Source of the DNA: Bartonella raoultii
GTDB taxonomy: Bacteria > Pseudomonadota > Alphaproteobacteria > Rhizobiales > Rhizobiaceae
Length of the DNA: 64,000 bases
Reading direction: 5' to 3'
Assembly (NCBI RefSeq): GCF_019659805.1
Contig: NZ_JAIFRO010000003.1
Location: 275,370 to 339,369 of the forward strand
Below are positions 10,098 through 20,626 of the stretch, piece by piece. A model generated the notes under the pieces. It worked only from the letters and a program-made list of their open reading frames with translations. It made no database searches and was not told the origin of the DNA. Within the stretch, counting starts at the first letter, position 1; every line of letters begins with the position of its first letter. Position numbers and translations under genes: made by a program.

Positions 10098-11327
10098 TTA
10101 AAGAGGCTGCATGATTTTCTTCCTATAGTTTGCAAATTGGCGAATAGAGTAAGCAAGAGAGCGCGCCATTTTTTTTCGCCATTGGGGACTATTTAGTAAT
10201 TTTTCATCCTCTTTGTTTGATAAATAACCTATCTCTATTAAAATAGAGGGTATATCTGCAGCCTTTAAAACTTGAAAATTAGCATATCTATGAGGATTAT
10301 TTATTAAGTGGATATGATCCTTTGATAAATTTGAAATAACATTATTTGCAAAATAAACAGAAAATGCATGTGTTTCACGTCGAATAAGATCGTTTAAAAT
10401 ATCTGTAACCTCAAGGGTTTCATCTGCCGGTAAACCATCAAGCAAATCAACCTTATTTTCACTTTCAGCTAAAGATTTTGCAATTGCATCAGATGCTTTG
10501 TCTGATATAGTATATACTGTAGCTCCACGCAAAGAATGCACATTAATGGTATCTGCATGAATGGATATGAAAAGATCAGCATCAAATTCTTGCGCTTTTT
10601 TTACTCTTTCACTTAACCTTAGAAATATATTGGAATCACGTGTTAAAGAAACCGCGATGTGAGAGTCTTTTTTTAATTCATCCCGTAATGCACGTGCAAA
10701 AGCTAATGTAATATTTTTTTCTAAAACTCCATTAACACCCTGTGCACCACCATCAATTCCACCATGACCAGGATCAAGAACAACACGGAAATTATTGACC
10801 GGTATTGGCTGTATCTTTGTATAAAGATTGGTTATTTGTTGCTGTTTTATAACTTCATCAAATTTTTTTTGTGTTGTTTTACTTATATCAATAAGCAATT
10901 GCCATAAACCATTCTCTAATTTTTGTACTTTATTCTTTTCAACAGTGAAAGAAACCTTACTTGTCACAATAATGCGTGAAGTTCGTATATCAAAAAAGCT
11001 ATAACGCACATCTGAAAGCATTCTTGATAATTTATATTGCTTTTTTACAGATCTATTTTGTATTGAAAAATCAACTGTAGGTAAATTAATAATCAAACGC
11101 GCTGGTTTATCTAAAACCTGTAAACGAACATTAGGCTCAGCATTAAAAACAGCAATAATACGTGTGTGCGCATTATCGCCTATAGTTCGTAAATCAACAA
11201 GTTTTAATATCTCTGTAGCTTGAATATTTGTTTGGAATATAAAAAAAAACGATAAACAGTATATGAAATATAAAAAAACATTCCAATAAGCTGCTTTTGA
11301 CTTTTTGATAGAAACTCCTTTTCTCAT
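10098..11327 (-). CDS. N-acetylmuramoyl-L-alanine amidase with AMIN domain (AmiC-like)
   Basis: A periplasmic zinc amidase that cleaves the stem peptide from peptidoglycan, typically at cell separation. A signal-like hydrophobic stretch (VFLYFIYCLSFFFIF) is followed by an AMIN targeting domain at about residues 40-140. The Amidase_3 domain follows with VVLDPGHGGIDGGA, LFISIHAD and IEIGYLSN, which carry the zinc-binding histidines and catalytic glutamate. About 409 residues, full length. The first frame codon is TTG (11333), so the ATG at 11327 is preferred. It is read towards the PBP1A gene, 150-180 bases away, and both act on the cell wall. Confidence 0.93.
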   Translation of the reverse strand: MRKGVSIKKSKAAYWNVFLYFIYCLSFFFIFQTNIQATEILKLVDLRTIGDNAHTRIIAVFNAEPNVRLQVLDKPARLIINLPTVDFSIQNRSVKKQYKLSRMLSDVRYSFFDIRTSRIIVTSKVSFTVEKNKVQKLENGLWQLLIDISKTTQKKFDEVIKQQQITNLYTKIQPIPVNNFRVVLDPGHGGIDGGAQGVNGVLEKNITLAFARALRDELKKDSHIAVSLTRDSNIFLRLSERVKKAQEFDADLFISIHADTINVHSLRGATVYTISDKASDAIAKSLAESENKVDLLDGLPADETLEVTDILNDLIRRETHAFSVYFANNVISNLSKDHIHLINNPHRYANFQVLKAADIPSILIEIGYLSNKEDEKLLNSPQWRKKMARSLAYSIRQFANYRKKIMQPL

Positions 11328-11333
11328 AAGCAA

Positions 11334-11933
11334 AACACTCTATATTCTCTGTCAATAATAATTTATTTTATTCGTAGATAAAGAAATACATCAAATTTAC
11401 TCTTTATTTTTCAACAAACGATGAATCTTTCAGCCTTAAACATTCCAATACATTGTACATTAAAGCAAGAGAATGTTATAGTGCTTTCATATTTATATTG
11501 TTACTTGCCAAAAATATGATATCAACATAAAAGAACATTTACGCTTTCTAGCTAATAGTTACCGTCTAAATTATCTGTAATGCATATTATGTTATCTTTA
11601 GAGGGTTTTTTGCAATGTTATATATTGAGGCTTTTGATTGATGAAAAGCCTTTATGTTATAAAAGCTAAGATTGCGGTATTTAAGATTCGCTGGTTCGAA
11701 TAGTCGAACTGTTTAAAGATTATTTTACCGGAGACTTTTAAAAAGTATGAGTCATACAAAACAGATAGAGATGATGATGAGAAATACTACACATGTAGTC
11801 ATGCACCTGCATGGAGTGTCTTATTCTGTTTTGCTGGTATTCCCCTTTTATGGCAGACCGCCCTTTATGTCTGCGAATAGTCATACTATTCTTTTGAATA
11901 AAATTGCGCATGTCGCCTTCAGGATTTTAACTT
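11334..11933 (+). promoter_or_regulatory. Long structured leader/promoter region of rne
   Basis: These 600 bases separate the divergent amidase and rne genes and hold no convincing gene. The last 250 bases before rne contain several short inverted repeats: GTTCGA/TCGAAC at 11694-11709, CAGAC/GTCTG at 11855-11873 and GAATAGT/ACTATTC with a three-base loop at 11875-11891. RNase E of enterobacteria controls its own mRNA through 5'-UTR hairpins. A similar role here is inferred only from the position and the structure. Confidence 0.5.
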
Positions 11934-14564
11934 ATGTCAAACAAAATGCTTATAGATGCCTCTCATCCGGAGGAAACACGTGTTGTCGTTATTCACGGCA
12001 ATAAAATTGAAGAACTTGATTTTGAATCAGAACACAAAAAACAACTCAAAGGGAATATTTATTTAGCACGTATTACGCGTGTCGAGCCTTCGCTTCAAGC
12101 TGCTTTTGTTGAATATGGTGGAAACCGCCATGGTTTTTTGACATTTTCTGAAATTCATCCTGATTATTATCAAATTCCTATTGCTGATCGCCTTGCCCTC
12201 CTTGAAGAAGAAGAAAAGGCAGCCGTGAAAGAAAATCATTCAGATGATCTCACTGAGGAAACCAATAAAAATAGAAAACGCTCTCGAAAAACAAAAAAAG
12301 ATAAAAAAAATCGTACCATAGCAGCAGATATTGCAAATGACGTCACATCGGATGCAATAATAGCTGATGATGCAGATGAAGTCTTTGATTCAGATGTTTC
12401 TCATGATGAGATAGAAATGGTTGGTGCAGAAGATGTACGTGAAGAACTTCCAACTTATCAGAGGAAACAAGGACGTCAGTATAAAATTCAAGAAGTCATT
12501 AAACGGCGTCAAATTTTATTGGTGCAAGTTATCAAAGAAGAGCGTGGCAATAAAGGTGCAGCTCTCACGACATATCTATCACTAGCTGGTCGTTATTCTG
12601 TTTTAATGCCTAACACAGCACGTGGTGGTGGTATTTCACGAAAAATTACGAATGTACAAGATCGTAAGCGTCTTAAAGAAATTGTAAAAGAATTAGCTGT
12701 TCCAAAGGGTATGGGCGTTATTTTACGAACAGCTGGAGCAAATAGAACAAAAGCTGAAATTAAACGCGATTACGAATATCTCATGCGATTATGGGATACT
12801 ATTCGTACTTTGACACTCAAATCAACGGCTCCATGCCTTGTCCATGAAGAAAGTAATCTCATAAAGCGTTCTATACGAGATCTTTATAATAAAAATATCA
12901 ATGAAATCCTTGTTTCCGGAGATCAAGGTTACCGTGAAGCAAAAGACTTTATGCGCATGCTTATGCCAAGTCATGCAAAAGTTGTACAACCTTATCGCGA
13001 TCCTATCCCTATTTTCGCACAAAATAATATTGAAATTCAACTTGATAAAATGTTGCACCCACAAGTTTCTTTAAAATCTGGTGGTTATCTTGTTATTAAT
13101 CAAACAGAAGCACTTGTTGCCATTGATGTGAATTCTGGACGCTCTACCAAAGAATTCTCCGTTGAAAAAACAGCTTTACAAACAAATCTTGAAGCTGCAG
13201 AAGAAATAGCGCGTCAATTACGCTTGCGTGATCTTGCTGGATTGATTGTAATTGATTTTATCGATATGCTTGAAGAGCGTAATATAAAACTCGTCGAAAA
13301 AAAGTTGAAAGAGTGCTTAAAAAATGATCGCGCCCGTATTCAAGTTGGCCATATTTCGCACTTTGGCCTTCTAGAAATGAGCCGTCAGCGTATTCGTATA
13401 TCTGTTTTAGAAAGTACAACACGACCTTGTCCACATTGCGCTGGAACAGGAAATATACGTTCTGAATCATCCATTGCTTTACACGTTATGCGCTCAATTG
13501 AAGAATATCTTCTTCATAATCCACAATATAACATTATTGTACGCACACCTGTAACAACGGCACTTTATGTATTAAACCACAAACGTAATATTCTTGTTAA
13601 CTTAGAAACACGCTTTAAACTGAATATTAGCATTGAAGCTGATGATAGCATAGGAACGCAACATCTTATTATTTCTAAAGGCTCAATAGCTGAGGCGTCT
13701 TCTAAACCATCATTAATCGTGGAAGATGAAAATAAAGAAGAAATTGTTCCATCTCTCTTAATAGAGGGGCAATCTATTCAAGATAGTCCCTCCACTGAAA
13801 AGAAGCAGAAACGTCGGCGGAAAAATCATCAAAATGAAATAAATAATAATTCTTCTGCGACTCTTCAGAAAAAAGATGATACATCTAATGATGACTCTCG
13901 TCGTCGTGGACGTCGTCGTGGACGTCGTGGTGGTCGACGTAATCAAGATAATAACTTTTTCCAAATTCGAGTTCCTTATGCAGAACCAGTAGGTGACTTC
14001 GCTGAGCAAATTTTAGCAGAAATTAAAACAACACGGCATCAAAATCGTGTTTCAAGTGCTCAACTTGCTGAACCCGAAGAAATAAAAAGCAATACTGAAC
14101 AGTACTTAGATACTCAACAAAATGAAGTAGTAAAAGTTGATACAATTGTAAAACCTAAAAAGCGTAAAACACGTTCTGCCAAAGCCATACAAAATCAGCC
14201 TTCTCTTGAAAATGATCAGAGTGTAGAAACACAAGAAACACTTAAAGAAAAATCTACAATCAGGCCAAAAAATAAAATAACAACAAGAAAGATAAATGAA
14301 ATCGCTGATAAAGTGGTAGAAAAAACGTCTGAAGATAATAAAAAAACAACACGTAGAACACGGAAAAAATCAGTCTCTAAAGAAATCACTCAAATACAAG
14401 AGGAATCAGAGAAAAAAACTATAGAAAAGAAAGCTATAAAATCAACTCCCTCAAAAATTGAAGAAATAGTTGATCAGCCTATTGTTATATCATCAGCACC
14501 TAGTGATACCCCAAAAACTGAACGTATTGGTTGGTGGAAACGCAGAACACTTTCTAAAAATTAA
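11934..14564 (+). CDS. rne: Ribonuclease E
   Basis: Endoribonuclease that starts mRNA decay and processes rRNA and tRNA, and organises the degradosome. The S1 domain (GNIYLARITRVEPSLQAAF, residues about 40-60) is interrupted by a long acidic/lysine-rich insert at about residues 75-165, a known alphaproteobacterial trait. The catalytic aspartates lie in VAIDVNSGRST (near 397) and LIVIDFIDM (near 440), and the zinc-link in CPHCAGTG (near 498). The C-terminal 300 residues are disordered, with an arginine block near 655-670 suited to RNA and partner binding. The ATG follows CAGGA. 876 residues, full length. Confidence 0.97.
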   Translation: MSNKMLIDASHPEETRVVVIHGNKIEELDFESEHKKQLKGNIYLARITRVEPSLQAAFVEYGGNRHGFLTFSEIHPDYYQIPIADRLALLEEEEKAAVKENHSDDLTEETNKNRKRSRKTKKDKKNRTIAADIANDVTSDAIIADDADEVFDSDVSHDEIEMVGAEDVREELPTYQRKQGRQYKIQEVIKRRQILLVQVIKEERGNKGAALTTYLSLAGRYSVLMPNTARGGGISRKITNVQDRKRLKEIVKELAVPKGMGVILRTAGANRTKAEIKRDYEYLMRLWDTIRTLTLKSTAPCLVHEESNLIKRSIRDLYNKNINEILVSGDQGYREAKDFMRMLMPSHAKVVQPYRDPIPIFAQNNIEIQLDKMLHPQVSLKSGGYLVINQTEALVAIDVNSGRSTKEFSVEKTALQTNLEAAEEIARQLRLRDLAGLIVIDFIDMLEERNIKLVEKKLKECLKNDRARIQVGHISHFGLLEMSRQRIRISVLESTTRPCPHCAGTGNIRSESSIALHVMRSIEEYLLHNPQYNIIVRTPVTTALYVLNHKRNILVNLETRFKLNISIEADDSIGTQHLIISKGSIAEASSKPSLIVEDENKEEIVPSLLIEGQSIQDSPSTEKKQKRRRKNHQNEINNNSSATLQKKDDTSNDDSRRRGRRRGRRGGRRNQDNNFFQIRVPYAEPVGDFAEQILAEIKTTRHQNRVSSAQLAEPEEIKSNTEQYLDTQQNEVVKVDTIVKPKKRKTRSAKAIQNQPSLENDQSVETQETLKEKSTIRPKNKITTRKINEIADKVVEKTSEDNKKTTRRTRKKSVSKEITQIQEESEKKTIEKKAIKSTPSKIEEIVDQPIVISSAPSDTPKTERIGWWKRRTLSKN

Positions 14565-14569
14565 ATATT

Positions 14570-14604
14570 AAAAAACCGCTACAAAATATTTGTAGCGGTT
14601 TTTT
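14570..14604. terminator. Bidirectional intrinsic terminator between rne and the IalB-like gene
   Basis: A perfect 16-base-pair stem (arm AAAAAACCGCTACAAA) with a three-base loop. It has an A-tract on the left and a T-tract on the right, so it can stop rne on the plus strand and the converging secreted-protein gene on the minus strand. Confidence 0.93.
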
Positions 14605-14627
14605 AAACATTTTATGCCTTAGCTTTA

Positions 14628-15239
14628 TTAGTTTTGCTTTGCTTTTTCTTGCTCAGCCCGCATACGGTCTTCGATTTCTTTTTGCTTTTCCTGAATGGAT
14701 TGTTGCAACTTGATTTGTTCTTGTTGAAAATCTTTTTCTTCCATACCAGGACCTGTGTATGCAGCTGTGAACCCATTAAGAGAAAACTCAATAGGATTCG
14801 CTGAACCACGGAAATTAACTGTAGTTACAACCATTTTTGTACCATTTTTCATAGCCGCTACAAGCTTATCATCTAAAACATCATTGGCAATGCAGCTTGG
14901 TCCATTACAAATAATGTAAGGCACTTTTTTAGAATACTCATTTCCTATTTGAATATGAATACCTTCTGGCAAAAAACGACCTGTAGGTACTTGAATGCCT
15001 ATGCGGCTTTCATTTTGTTTTCCTTTTATTTCAACAATATTAAAAGCTGTCAAAGGCTGTCCAGTGTTTGATAAAACAGTATTCATTGTATTACAAATAT
15101 CAACATCATGCTGCTTACTACAAACCTTGTACCAACCTTGAGATACAGTCTGTGCATTTGCAGGAAGACCAACTATGAAAAAAAGAGCAGCGGCTCCAAC
15201 GAATGCTACAACAGCAGAATAAATATTTTTGTGCGACAT
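14628..15239 (-). CDS. Invasion-associated locus B (IalB) family secreted protein
   Basis: A 203-residue exported protein of the IalB family, named for the Bartonella invasion locus and widespread in rhizobia. An N-terminal signal (AAALFFIVGLPANAQT) has a likely cleavage after ANA. The mature domain shows the family pattern QGWYKVCSKQ...VDICNT, with further cysteines at YIICNGPSC that could form disulfides. The C-terminus is a charged Gln/Glu/Lys helix, probably a coiled coil. It is more likely one of the IalB paralogues than IalB itself, because the ialA nudix gene that precedes ialB is absent. The molecular function is unknown. Confidence 0.85.
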   Translation of the reverse strand: MSHKNIYSAVVAFVGAAALFFIVGLPANAQTVSQGWYKVCSKQHDVDICNTMNTVLSNTGQPLTAFNIVEIKGKQNESRIGIQVPTGRFLPEGIHIQIGNEYSKKVPYIICNGPSCIANDVLDDKLVAAMKNGTKMVVTTVNFRGSANPIEFSLNGFTAAYTGPGMEEKDFQQEQIKLQQSIQEKQKEIEDRMRAEQEKAKQN

Positions 15240-16071
15240 GATTAAGTTAATCCTTTCAACGCGCTTTTTAAATAACCCCTACATTGGGAAGATTAAATAC
15301 AGTTTAAAGCCAAATGTATTAGCTTAAATCTCATAGAATACCATTTACTTTTATGTTTTTACTTCAATATAAAGAAAAAACATAAATAGCCAATAAAACT
15401 TTTATATTCATATATGGCATCCCCTCTCCATCATCTAGGCATTTGATGAAATTAATCCATAAAATACCTCAGTATAATTAGAGAAGGTAAAATTACATAA
15501 ACGAATTAATATTGCAAGATTAATTAAAATTAATGTGTACCTATGCTATAATTTTGATTATTTTCATTTTTTTACATTTGCATTTTTCCTTTTCAACCGC
15601 AGTCTTCTTGCAACAAGCATACAATGCATGCTATTTCCCAATGATCAGAAAAATTTGAACATTTTCCTTATTCCATCTTCTGCTAAAAAGAGAGAAAATA
15701 AAGCTACTTATCGTATCATTGGAACAATTTATGGATTAAATTTCTTTTATCATCTATAATTTTGAAACAACTTTCAAAGAAGCTTGTCTCTAGTAAATAA
15801 TTTTCTGGTCTTATTCACGCAACAATGAATCCACTGGATTGATTTTTTAAAAATCCAGTGTTGCACTTCGCAGATAAGCTATTTCTAATAATGAAACCAT
15901 AGTCATAACATGCATTTTTATATTGAAAAAAACCATAAAAATTATTCAGCTTAGCATTTTATGACTGCTATCATTTAGAATATTTTTTATTATATTAATA
16001 TGCATTTATTTAAAATAACTTTAGATAATAACCTTACAAAGTAAATGATAGCTATTAAATCATAGAGTAAA
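15240..16071. other. 832-base intergenic region
   Basis: This AT-rich gap lies between the divergent IalB-like promoter and the 3' end of mfd. The one open frame on the plus strand (15535-15759) has no ribosome-binding site, a phenylalanine-rich low-complexity composition and no family I recognise, so I do not call it. Apart from one inverted repeat (15832-15860) I see nothing defined here. Confidence 0.5.
15832..15860. repeat. Inverted repeat downstream of mfd
   Basis: The arms CACTGGATT and AATCCAGTG (nine pairs) enclose an 11-base T/A-rich loop. It lies 212 bases beyond the mfd stop codon on the minus strand but has no following T-run there, so a terminator role is only possible. Confidence 0.45.
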
Positions 16072-19000
16072 TCAAACAGAATGTTGTTCTGCCATTTCTA
16101 CAAGCTGTGTCATAATCGTTGCCGCTCCAACAAGTCTTTCATCTACAGTAGCCCAATTTCGAATAAGAGCAATACTCTGATCCGATCGAATTTTTGCCAT
16201 TGAACCTTGTTTTCCAACCCACTGGACAAGAGCAACACTATTTGCAAAATAATTATTACGAAATTGTATAACAACACCTTTTGGTCCAGAATCCAATTTT
16301 TCTACATGTGCTTTCCGACATAATATTTTAATATAAAACACTTTAAGAAGATGCTGGACTTCGAGAGGTAAAGGACCAAATCGATCAATTAATTCAGCCC
16401 CAAATTCATTAATTTGTTCTAAATCATCAAGTTCTGTCAAACGACGATAAAGTCCCATTCGTAATGATAGATCAGGCACAAAACTTTCTGGTATCATTAT
16501 GGTTATACCAAGTGAAATTTGAGGTGACCATTGCTTATCTTCACTTTTTTCTCCCTCTTTTAATTCAGCAACAGCTTCCTCAAGCATTTTTTGATAGAGC
16601 TCAAATCCAACTTCTTTAATATGCCCAGATTGCTCTTCACCTAAAAAATTACCTGAACCCCGAATATCCATGTCATGACTTGCTAATTGAAAGCCTGCCC
16701 CTAATGTATCAAGGGATTGTAAAACTTTAAGACGACGGTCGGCAGCAGGGGTTAAAATCTTACCTGAAGGATAAGTAAAAAGTGCATAAGCACGTTGTTT
16801 AGAGCGCCCTACCCTCCCTCGTAATTGATAAAGAGCAGAAAGACCAAACATCTCAGCACGATGCACGATTAAAGTATTGGCTGTTGGAATATCAAGCCCT
16901 GACTCAATGATGCTTGTTGATAACAAAACATCATATTGGCCATCATAAAATGCATTCATAATATCATCAAGTTGTCCAGCTGGCATTTGTCCATGCGCGA
17001 TAACAAACTTGAGTTCTGGTACATGTGTCTTAAGATATTCTTCTACAACACCAAGATCAGAAATACGAGGACATACATAAAAACTTTGTCCACCACGATA
17101 ATATTCTCGAAGCAATGTCTCTCGTATAACAAGCGCATCAAAAGGTGAAATAAAAGTACGCACCGCCATTCTATCGATAGGTGGAGTTGTTATCAATGAA
17201 AGCTCACGTATCCCTGATAATGCTAACCCCAAAGTACGTGGTATGGGGGTTGCTGAAAGCGTAAGAACATGAATATCACTTTTAAGCTCTTTTAAGCGCT
17301 CTTTGTGTTTTACACCGAAATGCTGCTCCTCATCAATAACAAGAAGCCCTAACCGTAAAAAATTAACTGCATTGCTTAAGAGTGCATGCGTTCCAATAAC
17401 AATATCAATTGTACCATCAGCAATACCTTTTTTAACTTGTGCGAGTTTCTTAGCTTTGACAAGCCTTGAAGCATGAGCAATCTTAACAGGTAATCCTTGA
17501 AACCGTGAACTAAAAGTCTTATAATGTTGTCGTGAAAGTAAAGTTGTTGGTACAACAACAGCAACCTGATATCCATTTAATGCAGCAACAAAAGCACTCC
17601 TAATAGCAACTTCTGTTTTTCCAAAACCAACATCGCCACATATCAAACGATCCATCGGTTTACCTGATGCTAAATCGTCTATAACAGCATCAATAGCATC
17701 TAATTGATCTTCCGTTTCTTCATAAGGAAAGCATGCAATAAACTCATCAAATGGTCCAATTGGTGGAACGAGAGCAGGTGCAGAACGTGTAGCACGTTCT
17801 GCGGCTATACGGATTAATTGACCAGCCATTTCCAATAAATGTTTTTTAAGCCGTGTTTTGCGTGCTTGCCAAGCAACACCACCTAGTTTGTCTAATGTAA
17901 TATCTGTTCCTTCTGACCCATAACGTGAAAGAAGTTCAATATTTTCAACAGGAAGAAACAGCCTATCACCTCCAGCATACTTAATTTCGAGACAATCTCG
18001 TAAAATTCCTGTTGTAGTAATGGTTTTAAGACCTATGAATTTTCCAATACCATGATCGATATGCACAACAATATCGCCAGAATTTAAAGCAGAAATTTCA
18101 GAAATAAAATTTGTATTATTCTTACGTCGTTTTACTGTTCTCTTTAATCGATCACCAAGAATATCTTGCTCTGCGATAAGAGCAAAATCTTCAGTTTCAA
18201 AACCGTGTTCTATCCTTATAACAGCTGCTGATACATGATCACGTGGCATTGCACTGACAGTTTGCAATGACTTTACAACATTTATTTTTTTTAACCCGTA
18301 TTCGTCAAGAACCTGTATCAAACGATTGAGAGCCCCTTCGCTCCAACAGGCTAAAAGGACCTTCTTACCAGAAGCGCGTAATGAAGCAATATGATGAATA
18401 ACACTTGAAAAAACATTCCTCTCTTGTGCATTACGCTCTGTTACAAAATCATATCCTGCATTAACATTCGCATGGATAATAGTTTTCTCAAGAGTTGGTG
18501 GAGCATGAAAAGGTATAAAATCAATATGTTTCTTAGATTTTTGCGCACATTCTAAAACATGCTCTGGAGTTAAATAAAGAAGATTAGGCTCTATTGGATG
18601 ATAAGGAACAGAAATTTCTTTATCATTTTCACGCTCTTTGCGTGCATTATAATAATCTTCTATAAGACGATAACGTTCAATGAATATTTCTTCTGTGAGA
18701 TGCTCAAAAACAACAGGTAAGTTACCACAATAGTCAAAAAAATTATCAAGCTTTTCATAAAAAAATGGAAGCCAATGTTCCATACCAGCAAAACGCCGTC
18801 CTTGGGAAATTGCCTCATACAGCATGTTATTTTTTTGTGATACACCAAATGTGCGAATATAGTTGCTTTTAAAGCGACTTATGCGTTCCGGTGTCAGAAC
18901 AACTTCACTCATAGCGTGTAATAAAAAATCTGTTTTTTGCTCTGTTGTTCTTTGGGTTTCTGGATCAAAAACGCGGATGCTTTCTAGGGTCTCTCCAAAA

Positions 19001-19572
19001 AAATCAAGACGCAAAGGTTTAATATCCATAGGAGAAAAAATATCGAGGATTCCTCCTCTCACTGCAAATTCACCAACGTCACGGACCACTGTAACACGTT
19101 CAAAACCATTGCATTCTAGAGACTTAATTAAATGCTCCATACGAATAGATTGTCCAACGCGTACATGAATAATTTGATCTTCAATGATTTCACGAGGAGG
19201 TAATTTCTGCATCACTGCATTGGCTGTTGTTAATATAATTGCAGTATGTGGATTCTTACGCAAACTCGCTATATGCGCTAAAGTTGATAAACGATGTGCC
19301 ACAATAGCAATTCCAGGTGACACGCGATCATAAGGCAAACAATCCCATGCAGGAAATTGAAGTACAGGCAAACTGGGCTCAATAAAACTCAAGACTTGCT
19401 TTAAATGAGCAAGTTTTGTCCCATCGCGAACGACATAAATCAAAGGGGTATCCTGTGCAATTTCTGAACGCACTTTTGCAAGTGCAAAAGCTTCAAAGCC
19501 TTCAGGAATCCCATCAAAAATCATATGAGTAGAAATATTTTTGGGGACAGTAATTTTTTTTAATATAGGCAT
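16072..19572 (-). CDS. mfd: Transcription-repair coupling factor
   Basis: Mfd removes RNA polymerase stalled at DNA lesions and recruits UvrA for nucleotide excision repair. The 1166-residue protein is full length: a UvrB-like N-terminal module, the CarD-like RNA polymerase-interacting domain (VVHIDHGIGKFIGL, near residue 507), and superfamily 2 translocase motifs CGDVGFGKTE (Walker A, near 649), VIDEEQHFGV (near 746) and QLRGRVGRS. A C-terminal TRCF domain ends it. The ATG at 19572 overlaps the end of sdhE by 13 bases, so the two are translationally linked. Confidence 0.97.
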   Translation of the reverse strand: MPILKKITVPKNISTHMIFDGIPEGFEAFALAKVRSEIAQDTPLIYVVRDGTKLAHLKQVLSFIEPSLPVLQFPAWDCLPYDRVSPGIAIVAHRLSTLAHIASLRKNPHTAIILTTANAVMQKLPPREIIEDQIIHVRVGQSIRMEHLIKSLECNGFERVTVVRDVGEFAVRGGILDIFSPMDIKPLRLDFFGETLESIRVFDPETQRTTEQKTDFLLHAMSEVVLTPERISRFKSNYIRTFGVSQKNNMLYEAISQGRRFAGMEHWLPFFYEKLDNFFDYCGNLPVVFEHLTEEIFIERYRLIEDYYNARKERENDKEISVPYHPIEPNLLYLTPEHVLECAQKSKKHIDFIPFHAPPTLEKTIIHANVNAGYDFVTERNAQERNVFSSVIHHIASLRASGKKVLLACWSEGALNRLIQVLDEYGLKKINVVKSLQTVSAMPRDHVSAAVIRIEHGFETEDFALIAEQDILGDRLKRTVKRRKNNTNFISEISALNSGDIVVHIDHGIGKFIGLKTITTTGILRDCLEIKYAGGDRLFLPVENIELLSRYGSEGTDITLDKLGGVAWQARKTRLKKHLLEMAGQLIRIAAERATRSAPALVPPIGPFDEFIACFPYEETEDQLDAIDAVIDDLASGKPMDRLICGDVGFGKTEVAIRSAFVAALNGYQVAVVVPTTLLSRQHYKTFSSRFQGLPVKIAHASRLVKAKKLAQVKKGIADGTIDIVIGTHALLSNAVNFLRLGLLVIDEEQHFGVKHKERLKELKSDIHVLTLSATPIPRTLGLALSGIRELSLITTPPIDRMAVRTFISPFDALVIRETLLREYYRGGQSFYVCPRISDLGVVEEYLKTHVPELKFVIAHGQMPAGQLDDIMNAFYDGQYDVLLSTSIIESGLDIPTANTLIVHRAEMFGLSALYQLRGRVGRSKQRAYALFTYPSGKILTPAADRRLKVLQSLDTLGAGFQLASHDMDIRGSGNFLGEEQSGHIKEVGFELYQKMLEEAVAELKEGEKSEDKQWSPQISLGITIMIPESFVPDLSLRMGLYRRLTELDDLEQINEFGAELIDRFGPLPLEVQHLLKVFYIKILCRKAHVEKLDSGPKGVVIQFRNNYFANSVALVQWVGKQGSMAKIRSDQSIALIRNWATVDERLVGAATIMTQLVEMAEQHSV

Positions 19573-19868
19573 CGGAATTCATTAAATTTTAAACGAGCAT
19601 AATAATTGGCAATATCACGAAAAAGTAAGCTATCAACTTCAGAGGGTGGTAAAATTTCTCCAGTAATCCATTTCAATAAATCCCGATCATTAAAAGACAT
19701 AATATATTCAAATTCAGAAACTGTTTCATCACTCATTTCAGTAATATGGGCATCTACATAATGTCCAAAAATAAAATCCATTTCACGAATACCGCGGTGC
19801 CATGCACGAAAAAGCAATCGGCGACGACGCGCATCCAATTGATTTTTGTTAACGACAAAAACTGCCAT
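19560..19868 (-). CDS. sdhE: FAD assembly factor SdhE (succinate dehydrogenase assembly factor 2)
   Basis: A small cytoplasmic protein that promotes covalent attachment of FAD to succinate dehydrogenase subunit A. The family signature is clear: RAWHRGIREMDFIFGHY contains the conserved RGxxE motif needed for flavinylation. 102 residues, normal length. The ATG has AAGGAG eight bases upstream. It overlaps mfd downstream, an arrangement common in rhizobia. Confidence 0.93.
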   Translation of the reverse strand: MAVFVVNKNQLDARRRRLLFRAWHRGIREMDFIFGHYVDAHITEMSDETVSEFEYIMSFNDRDLLKWITGEILPPSEVDSLLFRDIANYYARLKFNEFRCLY

Positions 19869-19945
19869 AAAAATCTCCTTGAATTCACTGAAAAGTGATA
19901 TATTTATACTTTTTTAATATTTGGAATAAACTTTGTAGCTTATCC

Positions 19946-20626
19946 TTAGGGAAGTTCAATAATCTTTTTTTCTTTAAGCGTAATTCTACGATGCATTTGT
20001 TTGGCTAAAGCATAATTATGTGTTGCAATAAGAGCAGCAAGACCAGATTGACGAACAAGCGCTGATAAAGCTTGAAAAACATAAGCTGAAGTGACAGGAT
20101 CAAGATTTCCTGTAGGTTCATCGGCCAAAAGAACTGAAGGGGCATTAGCTACTGCACGTGCAATAGCAACACGTTGTTGTTCGCCACCAGATAATTCCGA
20201 TGGACGATGGTTTGCGCGATGAGAAACACGTAAATATTTCAAAAGCTTAAATGCACGATCTTCTGCTACAGATTTTTTAAACCCCGCTATCATTTGTGGT
20301 ATCATGATATTTTCTAAAGCTGTAAACTCTGGAAGCAAATGATGAAATTGATACACAAAGCCTATATCATTTCGTCTGATAGCAGTTCGTTCATCATCAG
20401 AACGCTTTGCACAAGAAATCCCTCTTAACATGACATCACCAGCTGTAGGTTTTTCCAATAATCCCGCAATATGAAGAAGAGTTGATTTTCCAGCACCAGA
20501 TGGTGCGACAAGTGCAACAAGCTCTCCACGATTAAGGATAAAATTTGCTTTATCCAAAATAATGAGAGGTTTATTACTTTCAAAAAAATGCCGTTCAATC
20601 TCTACAAGCTCTAAAATTGCTGTCAT
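19946..20626 (-). CDS. lolD: Lipoprotein-releasing system ATP-binding protein LolD
   Basis: ATPase of the LolCDE-type ABC transporter that extracts lipoproteins from the inner membrane for delivery to LolA. It shows Walker A (APSGAGKST), the signature [15 protein letters not shown], Walker B ([12 protein letters not shown]) and the switch histidine (ATHN). The GNLD segment is typical of LolD/MacB-class ATPases. 226 residues. The ATG overlaps the stop of the permease gene by one base (TAATG), so the two are translationally coupled. Confidence 0.95.
   Translation of the reverse strand: MTAILELVEIERHFFESNKPLIILDKANFILNRGELVALVAPSGAGKSTLLHIAGLLEKPTAGDVMLRGISCAKRSDDERTAIRRNDIGFVYQFHHLLPEFTALENIMIPQMIAGFKKSVAEDRAFKLLKYLRVSHRANHRPSELSGGEQQRVAIARAVANAPSVLLADEPTGNLDPVTSAYVFQALSALVRQSGLAALIATHNYALAKQMHRRITLKEKKIIELP

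Noticed and set aside
11747..12004. 85-codon frame ahead of and overlapping rne
   Set aside because: It overlaps the rne start in another frame, has no ribosome site and lies in a hairpin-rich leader.
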